A DNA stretch of 64,000 nt from Metellina segmentata (lineage: Eukaryota; Arthropoda; Arachnida; Araneae; Tetragnathidae), in contig OX375873.1 in the NCBI GenBank assembly GCA_947359465.1, positions 39,900,437-39,964,436 on the forward strand, in the 5' to 3' direction. The notes under the pieces are model-generated. The model saw only the letters and a program-made list of their open reading frames with translations, did not search any database and was not told the DNA's origin. Of the stretch, positions 54,701-64,000 are shown one piece after another; position 1 is the first letter of the stretch, and each line of letters begins with the position of its first letter. The position numbers and the translations under genes were made by a program.

Positions 54701-55175
54701 TCAATTATTTTATTACTCCACTAAATGAAGTGACACATGGAAGCATGACGAGAAAAAAAAACGCCCCTACGTACTCCGATCTCGCTTGTGACTGCATTGC
54801 TTTGAACACCCAAAAAGAAATGTCCTTCTGTAGTAATGAATCATTAAAAGTGGCCATTCAGCTATTAAATTTATTCACTCCCACCCATCGCCAAAAGTAC
54901 CACCTTCCTTACTCCAACTCTCTTAATTGTCTCGGAAGCATCTGTACTCACCTGTCTTGGATATCTATTATTACTTGTCCCGTGTTTCAAAGCTTTTCTT
55001 AGTTCCATTTCCAGCCGATTGGTGGCGTCAATTGGAACGACGTCGATTTTGAAGAGGACCGAACCTCAACACACAAAAACCGTTTTGAGTGATGAACCGG
55101 GTCCTCGTAACTTAATTACAATTTTTTCCGTTCGTTTTTTTTTATTTAGTTTTCTTTGACCGAAAAGGAAATTTC
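54701..55175. other. No recognisable feature
   Basis: A 90-codon frame at 54730-55002 lacks any domain. Confidence 0.4.
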
Positions 55176-55179
55176 CGAC

Positions 55180-55247
55180 TCCTAATGAAATATTCATAGG
55201 AGCCCGAACGTTTATGAAAGGTACCTCTCCTATAAATATTAATAGGA
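55180..55247. other. Pair of related imperfect palindromes
   Basis: CTCCTAATGAAATATTCATAG (then GAG) at about 55180-55203 and CTCCTATAAATATTAATAGG (then AG) at about 55226-55247. Both are near-palindromes with CTCCTA..TAGGAG arms, about 22 bp apart. Possible paired binding site; see findings. Confidence 0.6.
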
Positions 55248-56144
55248 GGAGCATAGTTTAATCACTTTCGAAAAGCGAGACGCGCGTGTTGGTGACACTG
55301 ACGGTCAGGCACGGGTTTTTCCTTTATTTTAAATTATTCATGGACATGGAGTGGACTTGGGCTCGGCCATTTTTTTCCCTGGAAAGATCATCATGCGGCT
55401 GACTTGCAAATTTTGAGGATAATTAATGTTGAACGCGGTCGAAATTTCGATAGATTCTCTCGCGAAATGGCCGTGGTTTGAATATTGATTGAATTTCTTT
55501 GGGAAAAATTGGTGCCGGTTTTGGAAGAGGGCAAAAAATAATGGACAGTGATGGGTAATTTTTAAAACACTTTTTACGGTGTTAAGATGGGTTTTTTACA
55601 TAACAGCGACAGATGTTTGCTGTGAAAAAGTAAAGAGCGGAGGACACTTTACGAAGCTATTATATGAGGTTAATTTTTAAAGGTAAAACTGGATGGCTTT
55701 TATGATTTTCTCGTACAGATTTACGTTTGTTGTGTTTTGTTTTTGGTACTATGTAGAGTTAAAAACTAAGAGTAGAAAATCACGCGTCAATGGCACGTAA
55801 ACATTTTCCTTCAGTTGCCAAATGTTCTGTTTGGATAGAATTTAAGTTCATTTTACTTTCGTGGAAATGCAAGAGATAAATTTTCTGTGTAAACAAATAA
55901 TTCTCTTATGAAAAATCGCTGTTACCTTAAAATGAAGTTTTTCGCCATTTTGGCAACGTTTGGTGTTTATTTTGATTGACGTTTCCTAACATCCTATCAT
56001 ATATCGATTCGGAATATATTTTTTTGTGATTTTTAGTGGCGAAGTACTAAAATCCTATTCAAAAACAAACCAATTGACGTCATGTTCATTACACAGGCGG
56101 GAAACTACTCGCAAAAACAATTCTGCCACCTAGATTTACATTAC
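55248..56144. other. No recognisable feature
   Basis: Non-repetitive sequence with ATTA-rich words (for example GGATAATTAATG near 55418). No coding frame called. Confidence 0.35.
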
Positions 56145-56425
56145 TTAGACCATGGTAGCCCAGGTGGTAGTCTCGGATTAGCAACCGGAGCCTCGGTAAA
56201 TACGACTCAATCGAACCAAAGACCATCGTATACGAGGTGGCTGCTGCATCTTAAATCTGTTGTGAACTCAAATGTCCTCACTTTGGCTTGATGTGGATGC
56301 TTGGAGAATGGGGAGGACTTTGTTTCAAAATTACGAGGGTAATGTCCTCGTATGTTTTCCATCGAGATTGGTAACCAATTGCCCTTTGCGCCGCTATAGT
56401 ATGACGTATATACAACTAGTTACCA
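56145..56425 (+). mobile_element. SINE-1 type B, diverged
   Basis: Head 'CCATGGTAGCCCAGGTGG', 'GGATTAGCAACCGGAGCC', box B lost. Body: 'GGTGGCTGCTGCATCTTAAA', 'TCAAATGTCCTCACTTTGGC', 'TTTCAAAATTACGAGGG', 'CCGCTATAGTATGACG'. The 69-codon frame here is accidental. Confidence 0.8.
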
Positions 56426-57404
56426 ATCATGGAATTGTTAAGTAGTTATTAAATTCTCGTATTTCCAATCTTGTTTGAGACATTCAGTAAAAAGCTTGTC
56501 ACACAGAAATATTTTAATCGAAATAACGAAACATTCTTTTACTCGTGGTTAAATTTTGAGACTGTATTTACAAACAATGCTAAGAATCCAATTATAGAAA
56601 ATGTTGTATTGTTTTATGGTTTTAAAAGTTTCAAGCGTCAAAGAGCATTAATAAACGCTTTGAAAGACGTACGGACTAGGACTCCTCCGGCCATTGAAGG
56701 TCCTTAAATCGTACTTGAATTTTATTTTTTTAACGCAGAGGAATTAAAATGTTTCGCAGTTTTGTTTAGTCCTTGAAAAGTACTTGAATCTTATCCCAAC
56801 ATTATTTCAACAAAAAATTTACTCTGCTGCCTAAAAATACTCATTTATACAATTTTTTAAAGAGTTTTCCTTTTTTTTTCGTACTACCCCCCCCCCCCCG
56901 CCTCCCCTCTTTGTGCTATTTTTTTATTATTATATTCAAATTTATGTGCACAATATTTACTTTTTTTACTGTATTTTGCAGTACATTTTATTTCCCTAGT
57001 CTTATACGTCAACTTTATTTAATCTCTTGACGATAGACGCTTGTCATTAACAAATTGAGATAATTTTTTCATGCGAGTTCTTGAAATGTTCTTAGAACTA
57101 CTTGTGTTTGAGATGTAAAATAATAGAAACCCTGTGAACTATTTTTCTTCGTTTTTTTTAAACTATCTACAAGTAACAATGTTCTTTAAAGCAGTTTCAC
57201 TAGCTGGTTAATACTATTTAATTACTATAGAATAATGTTCTAGTCTAATTTTAATATCGTCGGCTTACAAGTAAATCACACTATATCAAAAAAGAGTTCT
57301 GTGAAAATGATGGGGGAAGATTCTACACCCTATAATTTACTCACAAAGTGTGTTTTTCGAGATGAAATCTAACCTTCATGCATTGAAAAAACCCAGTATT
57401 TTGG
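56426..57404. other. No recognisable gene; poly-C tract
   Basis: A 14-C run lies at about 56887-56900. Nothing else recognised. Confidence 0.45.
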
Positions 57405-57497
57405 TATTTTTTAATTACCGCCAGACTGGAGCAATACAACGGACTACTGGCGACAGTTCGGAATAAAGCCGAAAGGGAAAAATCGGAGGACAACCAG
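57405..57497 (-). mobile_element. SINE-1 tail half, split by later insertions
   Basis: 'TTAATTACCGCCAGACTGGA', 'GCAATACAACGGACTACTGG', 'GGCGACAGTTCGGAATAAAG', 'AAAATCGGAGGACAACC'. The matching head half lies at 58906-59062 beyond a mariner. About 85 bp between this half and the mariner (57498-57581) are not SINE-like. Confidence 0.82.
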
Positions 57498-57581
57498 AGA
57501 TGGCAGATTGGGCCCAGTCCAGAAAACCCCGTTGGTTTTTTGTACAAGATTTCTGATGTTTCAAAATTTCTTAAATTATAA

Positions 57582-58905
57582 TACAAAGGACGTTCCATAA
57601 AAACTGTGAGTAAAATCATAAAAAATCAAGAAATATCTTTACAGAAAAAAAAATACATCATTCTTTTCAAAGTACCTTCCCTCAAATGATATGCAACGGT
57701 CCCATCGTTCAACCCACTTTTCAAAACAAGAAGAGAAGCCTTTTTCTGGAAGCTGTTTCAAAGAACCCTGCACTGCTGAAATAACTTCAGAATCTGTATT
57801 AAATTTACTACCACGGAGCTTCTCCTTCTACGTCGGAAACAGCCAGAAATCGCATGTTGCAAGATCTGGACTGTAAGGGGGATGTGGCATGATTTTAATA
57901 TTGCATTTACTAAGATATTGCTGAGCAGAAGTAGCGACATGCGGGCAAGCATTATCGTGATGTAATGTCCAATTCCCTACCAGTTCATGTCGCTTTCTCC
58001 ATATGTGTTGTCGCAAAATTTTCAAAACTGAAATATAATATTCACCATTCACAGTAGTTTTTGGAGGCACAGCATGCTGATAGATTACACCTTTATGATC
58101 AAAGAAAATAACCATCATGACCTTTCCAGCAGATTTGGTTTGTCGTACTTTTTCGGAGGCGGAGAATCAGTGTGTTTCGATACACTTGCAGCGGACTTGG
58201 TAAGAGGATCAAAATGATGCACCCGTTTCATCACCTGTTACTACAGTCTTTAGGAAATTCGGATCATTTTGAAGCATCTGTTTCCACTCACAACATTGGT
58301 GAATTCTTGTTTGCATTTGTTCTTTAGTAAGGTGATGAGGGACCCATCTGGAACAAACATGAGGAAGCTGTAAATTATTGCGTAGAATGCGAAATATCGA
58401 CGTTTTCGAAATGTTAGTTGATGCCGCTATCTCTTCACATGTCATTCGCCGATTTTCTTGCAAGATTGCACACACAGTGTTAACATTTCAATCATTCACG
58501 ACATTTTCTGGTCGGCCAGGCTTAGGAACCAGTTCTGTAGACAAACGTCCTTTTTTGAAATCACCATGCCATTCAAAAATCGTAGACTCACCAAAACATT
58601 TGTCTTTGTAAGCTTCTTTCATGAATTTAACTGTTTCTGGAGTTGTTTTGTCCAAACGATAGCAAAATTTTAAAGCAGAACGCATTTCGTTTTTTTAATT
58701 TTGATTCACTCACCTCCATTTCTGTAGGGCAAATAAAAACAGTTCTTTAAACAAGCACGAAACTAGGAAAATAAAATCGTCGAGAATATTTATAATTGAC
58801 AGTTAACAGTTTGAAAAAATCGGCTGCACTTTTATTTTTTTTTGTTTCGTGGTGTTACCACTGCGTAAAAAATTCAATCTCAGTTTTTATGTTATGCCCT
58901 TTGTA
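57582..58905 (-). mobile_element. Mariner element (DD34D), ~1.32 kb, inactivated
   Basis: Terminal inverted repeats: left 'TACAAAGGACGTTCCATAAA' and right, in reverse complement, 'TACAAAGGGCATAACATAAA', both followed by AACTG. The TA tips coincide with the target dinucleotide. Length is typical for mariner. Immediately to the right the host sequence resumes as SINE-1 ('ACACCTGAACTGGCACCCCA'). Confidence 0.9.
57660..58685 (-). pseudogene. Mariner transposase pseudogene (DD34D)
   Basis: The whole protein can be followed on the minus strand. The N terminus is 'ALKFCYRLDKTTPETVKFM' with 'FGESTIFEWHGDFKKGR' (helix-turn-helix 1). Helix-turn-helix 2 is 'TCEEIAASTNISKTSIFRIL'. The first catalytic Asp is in 'VTGDET', the second in 'WTLHHDNACPHVA', the third in 'PDLATCDFWLF'. 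I count 34 residues between the second and third Asp, as in mariner. C-terminal 'SLKQLPEKGFSSCFEKWVER' follows. It is broken by an in-frame TGA at about 58485, a frameshift just after TGDET (about 58215), and a further frameshift between the third Asp and the C terminus (about 57830). All three catalytic Asp survive. It lies inside terminal repeats, so it is the element's own gene. Confidence 0.93.
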
Positions 58906-59062
58906 ACACCTGAACTGGCACCCCACTTCAAATTTTCACTCCACGCCAACGTGAGGACGTTCTAAGCCACGATATATTTAACGTGCACCAGCCTCCTCTG
59001 TACTCGACGGTCTTTGGTTGGATTCGAATCCGTTACTCTTCCAACCAGGCTACCGCGGCCCC
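58906..59062 (-). mobile_element. SINE-1 type B head half
   Basis: 'CTGAACTGGCACCCCACTTC', 'CACGCCAACGTGAGGACGTT', 'GTGCACCAGCCTCCTCTG', box-B complement 'GGATTCGAATCC', and 'ACTCTTCCAACCAGGCTACC' + 'GCGG', the type-B head. It completes the 57405-57497 half. Confidence 0.88.
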
Positions 59063-59740
59063 AAAGGGGGAAAATGGAGATGTGGTTTTCCCACCTGTTG
59101 AAATATCACCCCCCATCACCACAAAAACTATATTAAAAATTGTGACTTACAATTAGTATGTTCCACTTACACGATGATGTGTAATCTTTATATAATTCAG
59201 TTTTGGTATCATTAAATTTCATTTAATGTGATTAATGGTGACAAAAAATGAAGCATGCCGCCATGACAGTGTTTCATTTGCAAGCCGACGAAATATTGCT
59301 CAAACTTTAAACAAATGATGCCAATATTGCTTTGCAGAGTAGAAATATTATACTATAACTCCTTTTCTTTTCTAACAAGCGTTACTAATGTATCGGCTGA
59401 AATTATAGCTCTAGTTCCTATATCTCGTAACACACTATGATTAAAGGACCGGAAAGTGCTTTTCTCGAATAGCTGTTTAATCGAAAATCTATATTTCATT
59501 ATATCATCATGAAATGAATTGATGATTGCGATTGTTTTAAAGGTGTTTTTTAACCAATACATCTCAAGCATCGTGTTATGGAAAATCAATATGTCGTTAT
59601 CGAAATGATACCTGTAAATCGCAGTTGCTGGTTAGTTAAATGACTAGTTATCTAAATTGAAATTTTCGAAAGGGGTATTTTATTGTTTGATTACATCATC
59701 ATGGAATGAATTGATGATTGCGATTGATACGGTACGACTA
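59063..59740. other. Mostly unrecognised; short local duplication
   Basis: 'ATCATCATG(A/G)AATGAATTGA' with 'TGATTGCGATTG' occurs near 59503 and 59695. A 78-codon reverse frame has no domain. Confidence 0.5.
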
Positions 59741-59773
59741 TTGTATAGTTAGGTGTACGACCTAACTATACAA
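59741..59773. repeat. Perfect 13-bp inverted repeat (hairpin)
   Basis: TTGTATAGTTAGG (59741-59753) and its exact complement CCTAACTATACAA (59761-59773) are separated by a 7-base loop TGTACGA. Isolated, with no T-run after it. Confidence 0.9.
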
Positions 59774-60840
59774 AATACCTTTTTACAATTACATGCTCGT
59801 AATAGAGTAATTTAATTTTATGTATCTATAGAAACTATCACGTGAATTGCAGTATTGAAAATTAATGAACATAGGATCTATCAATTTTTGCTAATTTGTC
59901 AAAACTTTTACCAAATATTTCGCAATAACTTTCGCAGAATTTATTAGTTTTCGACAAAACTTTATGTATACGCTTTTTAGTAAAATACAAACAGTGTGTT
60001 CAAATTTTACAACAATCGGATGGTAACTAAAAATTTTGTTTTGTCCTCTTAAGAACTTTCCTTTCTAGAATCGAACGCTTAGATATGGTCTTACAAGTGT
60101 TTAGAATTTTCTAAATACACTCACTCTACTGATTTATGGGGGGGGGGGCTTTGAGAAACAACACTCAGCGGTGCAAGTTCGAAGAATATATCCCTAAAAA
60201 TCATAATTCTTACCATAACTTCCATCGTTCTGTTAATTACTTGTATTTAAATATTGATACAGTTCTCGCAACTTCTCTAGCGAAGGAGTTCTTATTAGCG
60301 AATGATAAATTATTTAATTTATAGCACAGAAAATTTCCCGTTCTATGATTACTCCAGAGTACTCTATTCCCGATGAAATAAAGAATTGTTCTACCTTTAA
60401 GGTATGTCGTACAACTCAATTAGTTACTCTGCACTTTAATTTCAGTAATTAGTATTTTTTTCGGCAGATTAACGGTTGTGTTTTTTTTTTGTTCCTCATC
60501 ACTATTCAGAACTAGTTGTTCTTTTCGTGTTCATTACAAGTAATTATTTACTCTTGTACCCCGTGTTTGATGCATTTCGCAATAAACTTTCATTTCTTGT
60601 GAGAAAAATCGTGATTATCAATCATTAGAAGGTATTCTACGGAATAATTAATGTTTAGATGTTAAAGCTATTTATCCAAAGAAAAATGTCGATAAAATAT
60701 TTGTAATTTGTCTTAGGATCAATAATAACTTATCAAGAATATTAGTTAATCTCCTTGTATCCTCTTGTAATTTAATAGTTTTTGTTTTCTCCAATCACCT
60801 GGGCAAAAATGAGAGGGTTTTTATGTTAAGATAAACACTG
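59774..60840. other. No recognisable feature
   Basis: AT-rich; a G-run lies near 60139-60148. Nothing recognised. Confidence 0.4.
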
Positions 60841-60847
60841 CAGGGTG

Positions 60848-61115
60848 CTGATGTTTTAATAACCTCTTTCGAAATTTGCCGTGTGCATTTTTCAGTATGT
60901 CGCGTATGAGGCATTTTCTGTCAGGCTAAACGTAGGTGGTGGTGTTTTGGTAACCTCTTTCGAAATTTGCCGTGTGCATTTTTCAGTATGTCGCGTATGA
61001 GGCATTTTCTGTCAGGCTAAACGTAGGTAGTGGTGTTTTGGTAACCTCTTTCGAAATTTGCCGTGTTCATTTTTCAGTATGTCGCGTATGAGGCATTTTC
61101 TGTCAGGCTAAACGT
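60848..61115 (+). repeat. Tandem repeat, 91-bp unit, three copies
   Basis: The anchor 'GAAATTTGCCGTGT(G/T)CATTT' occurs at 60871, 60962 and 61053. Each unit contains 'TCAGTATGTCGCGTATGAGG', 'CATTTTCTGTCAGGCTAAAC' and 'GGTGTTTTGGTAACCTC'. Copies are nearly identical, so the expansion is recent. Confidence 0.95.
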
Positions 61116-61245
61116 GGGTGGTCGTAGTGTTCCTGTGGTGGACCGTGTGTTCCATTTACCTTTTTCGAACGCGACGTTATTTGGCTTGTTTTTGGAACAG
61201 GATTTCAGTATTTCCAAAGAATGAATTCCGAATTGATATGTAACA
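61090..61245 (+). repeat. Dispersed repeat, family D (third copy)
   Basis: Follows directly from the last 91-bp unit: 'TTTTCTGTCAGGCTAAACGT', 'GTTCCATTTACCTTTTTCG', 'AACGCGACGTTATTTGGCTT', 'CCAAAGAATGAATTCCGAAT'. It parallels 3940-4135. The 91-bp unit therefore includes the left end of family D. Confidence 0.7.
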
Positions 61246-62028
61246 GTTCGTTGATCAACGACAGTTTGATTACCAGGTGTCGCCAAAGCGGTGACAGAAT
61301 ACATTTGAAGGTTGCCCCAAATATGTTATGCAAGATCGTTTTTGTAGCGAAAGTAAAATCTCCGCTTGCTCGCATTGAATATCTATCCCTCTGATTTGTG
61401 CGTCTTGTTTTCATTCCTATTTAAAGTTGATTCTGTTTTCAACTGAGTCGTGGAGGGACTCAAACTCTTGTCCTATTTCTAGTAGGGTTTAAAAGTACTC
61501 CTTTGCCAGAATGTCTTGATTAACCAACTTGCACGATGTTTTATAATAGCCATCAATACTACGTTTAAAAGTATTCAGTATCACCATAGAATTTCGTTCA
61601 GTCACTTTCTAAAACGAATTTTTTGTAAGTTTAAACTGAATTGTTTGGCAATAAGCACTGCCTTGAACGTCATAGTTGCATACATTGATTTAAAAAGTGA
61701 ATTAAAATTATATTAGTCATACTAGATAATTTGACAGCACAACGATTTTCAGCGGATTATATAGCCTGGTCTTTTGCATTTCATGTCACGTGTTTAAGGG
61801 TGTATTTAACTACATAAGAACGGCCGATTACTCATGTCTCGCCTCTCCCACAGGAGTACCTCCATGGTACTGAAACTATTCATTGCCAAGAGATCTCCAG
61901 ATCCGTCACCAATTGAGCATGTCTGTAATGCTGGGCCGTCAATTGCACATACACACATCCCTGAATGTTAGTGATCTGGAGCAGAAGTTGAACAATACGT
62001 GGCATAGTAGCCACTTAATAGTTTAAAA
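61246..62028. other. No recognisable feature
   Basis: Nothing recognised. Confidence 0.4.
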
Positions 62029-62158
62029 CTGAATTCAAATATGAAGTGCAAAGTGACACGCACAAACCAGAGGTGCCAGCGCGGCTGCCGTTTCACTTCA
62101 AGTTGAAATCATTTCAACTTGATTTGGTCTGCACCTTACGCTTCCTATTTGATTTCAG
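62029..62158. repeat. Long imperfect inverted repeat (foldback)
   Basis: Outer arms: 'CTGAATTCAAATATGAAG' (62029 on) and the complement of 'CTTCCTATTTGATTTCAG' (ending 62158). Inner arms: TCAAGTTGAAAT and ATTTCAACTTGA, separated by a single C near 62110. The left arm carries about 40 extra bases. No TA or 8-bp duplication was confirmed at its edges. Confidence 0.75.
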
Positions 62159-62875
62159 CCTAAGGACTCTATTTGAATTAATGCCGCGATATATATAGGC
62201 ATGTTCACTGCCAGAAGGAATTGTAACTTATTTATTTATGACGCATCTGTTGTCCTCTAGATTTCTGATAATTTCTTTTATATCTCTTCACGGACACCCC
62301 ACATGTTAAGCTTCATTTCGATAGAACCCTAGCTTTGGTGTGTATCGATGTTTTTGGCACAGAATGTATATTCAACGTTGTCGATGCTGGCCTCTTAAAT
62401 ATATGCTCCATTCTTGCCAAAAATTAGAGAACGATTTCAGTCATTCCATCTATCAAATCAATGAAAATGAAAGTAGAGCTTTCACACACTTTATAATTTA
62501 GTCTTTAACGCCAGAGAAATGTCTAAATATATCCAGTCATGCTAAAGTATCAAAAGAACTGCAGTTTTAGATCTAATTATGTTTCTATTTAGTCTTCTGT
62601 GTGCACTTAAGAGGATTTTCGGTGTTGAACGATTAAATCAAATTAAGCTTCCTTTAGTGAATCCCAAGTTCTAGTGTTATTAACCTAGGCTGTTTTAAAA
62701 TAAAAAAGTTTCTCATTGTTCTTGGAAGTAACATCAGTAACCTACTAAAACTTTGCTCTCTTTGTTACGTACTATGCAATTCTTCATTTTCACGCTGATC
62801 TGTTCGAAAAAATGTTATTTATACTTAATTTTTATTAGATTCTCGGTTCGAATTTCTAATCGTCAGTTTTTATAT
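62159..62875. other. No recognisable feature
   Basis: AT-rich; nothing recognised. Confidence 0.4.
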
Positions 62876-62880
62876 TTCAG

Positions 62881-62955
62881 CATTGGTTTGCATATAATTG
62901 AAGTTCTGGATTGTGAAGTGGTGCAAGAAAGCTTCTACGATTCTCTATGCTTTTA
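62881..62955 (+). other. Possible short exon between splice-like sites
   Basis: 'TTTTTATATTTCAG' then 'CATTGG...' is a good acceptor-like site, and '..GCTTTTAG' followed by 'GTAAGTG' about 75 bp later is a strong donor-like site. Only one of the three frames is open through the interval, and it ends in TAG exactly at the donor boundary. So if this is an exon it is terminal-coding or non-coding. Single splice-like pairs occur by chance; there is no partner exon. Confidence 0.2.
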
Positions 62956-63452
62956 GGTAAGTGTTAATTCGCATCATTATTTATTAACACTGAAGATGAT
63001 TAAAATTCAAGTAATTTCAAAAGTTGAGTTTGTTTATTGTGAATTCCAAATTTTGTTAAAAAGCTGGTATCTTGAGAAATTCTACTGTCGTATAATTTTA
63101 ATAATTCAAACTTTAATAAATAAAACTTTTTGCCTATCAAATTTTTTTTGCAAGCGCTGAATAATTTATTTTTATTTTAAAATTTAAAAAGAGAAATTAA
63201 TGAGCCAAACTAATTGTTTATCTACTACGAGATATTTTCATTTTGCAACTGAAGACTCTAATTATTGATTATATTAGTGAAAATATTTTATCTGTATTCA
63301 TCTTATTTTATAATTAAAGTATTAATTCTAGTAAATATTCGAAATTATGAGCTATATGTATCGACTTTGAATGCAACGTTCTCTTAAGAAAGTCCATTAA
63401 TTTGTATGGCGTAGAAAATTGCGGTTTTGAAATTCGAATATTTACCTTAATG
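62956..63452. other. No recognisable feature
   Basis: Very AT-rich sequence; nothing recognised. Confidence 0.4.
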
Positions 63453-64000
63453 CAGGGCTCGAAATACCCGGGTGCACTGTGCACATGAAGATAAAATTGT
63501 GCACCTAATTTTTTCCAGCTAGGTGCACACAGCGCACCTAACGTTAAAATAAAAGGGTGGAACGTGTTTTATGTTATTTTGATGTTTGAACAAAATATTA
63601 GTATCGACATCGCTCGCTCTAAAAGAACGTAATTAAAATTCCTAAATACACACTAAGCGATAACAAAATCGTTGTGCCGTAACGGGTTTATACAAGAGGA
63701 AGGTTTACTTGTGTCACTGACACCAGAACTTTCCGATGATCGAAACATTTTCCAGATGGCTCTGTTAAAGCGACTATCGCGATAGCCGTGTGCCGTAGAA
63801 TTTCGATATGTGAAAATATTTTTTATTTACTATCTACTACGAACCTATATAAACATACCCAACTAATACAGTAGTTAAAATTACATTAATACTCTTATAT
63901 TACTTTTTTTTAAATGTGCACCTAACATATAACCTGTGCACCTAATTTAAAAACTTAGGTGCACAGTGTGCACCTGTATTAAAAATCTATTTCGAGACCT
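63453..64000. mobile_element. hAT-type MITE reaching the window edge
   Basis: The left end CAGGGCTCGAAATACCCGGG pairs with the right end, whose reverse complement reads 'AGGTCTCGAAATAGATTT'; one base of the right tip is probably just outside the window. Both subterminal regions carry several copies of (A)GGTGCAC / GTGCACCT, built on the palindrome GTGCAC (63470-63545 and 63915-63975), typical of transposase-binding sites. No coding frame is present. Confidence 0.8.

Noticed and set aside
62029..62158. microRNA precursor hairpin
   Set aside because: The central loop would be a single base and the left arm has ~40 unpaired bases, unlike a pre-miRNA.

Overview
This window looks like intergenic or intronic DNA from a large, repeat-rich animal genome, most likely an arthropod. 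It is AT-rich, has no bacterial-style gene packing, and shows no convincing multi-exon host gene. Almost everything recognisable is a transposable element, a tandem satellite or their debris. The element mix (DD41D and DD34D mariner relatives, a Tc1 fragment, pogo/Tigger-like MITEs, hAT, Helitrons, non-LTR retrotransposons with RNase H tails, tRNA-derived SINEs) fits an arthropod, possibly a chelicerate; that placement is a guess.

Layout. 0.7-2.2 kb: cluster of broken copies of a tRNA-derived SINE, here called SINE-1. 2.9-5.1 kb: a 167-bp tandem duplication, then a satellite with a ~229-bp higher-order period. 6.76-7.33 kb: 5'-truncated non-LTR element with a perfect 12-bp target duplication. 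8.74-9.06 kb: full SINE-1 with a perfect 14-bp target duplication. 9.98-12.9 kb: 175/176-bp satellite with a tandemly duplicated six-monomer (1,052-bp) block, interrupted near its end by a SINE. 13.5-15.4 kb: second SINE family (SINE-2), an inverted mariner remnant, and a pogo-like MITE inside a local duplication. 15.68-17.19 kb: an apparently complete DD41D transposon with an intact 358-codon transposase, the best protein-coding gene here. 19.0-20.5 kb: SINEs and a decayed zinc-finger-like ORF. 21.5, 26.3 and 46.6-47.7 kb: four Helitron copies, one inserted into the 5' tip of another. 28.1-28.8 kb: 3' end of a non-LTR element whose tail resembles that of SINE-2. 30.4-33.8 kb: mariner, DD41D and hAT remnants. 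41.8-43.3 kb: degenerate ~300-330-bp tandem array. 44.2-45.4 kb: nested SINE and satellite cluster. 48.2-49.1 kb: duplicated segment holding a second non-LTR insertion with target duplication. 51.4 kb: Tigger-like MITE. 57.4-59.1 kb: mariner inserted into a SINE. 60.8-61.3 kb: 91-bp tandem repeat. 63.45-64.0 kb: hAT-type MITE running to the window edge.

How the parts relate. Many insertions can be ordered by nesting: mariner into SINE, SINE into satellite, Helitron into Helitron, satellite-family copy into SINE. SINE-1 comes with two different tRNA-like heads on one shared body. SINE-2 and a non-LTR element share a 3' tail, as expected when a SINE borrows a LINE's retrotransposition machinery. 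A few CpG-richer segments (9.4-9.8, 18.4-18.6, 34.2-34.35, 50.9-51.15 kb) stand out from the repeats and are the best places to look for host regulatory DNA. All family assignments come from reading the sequence by eye; no database search was run.
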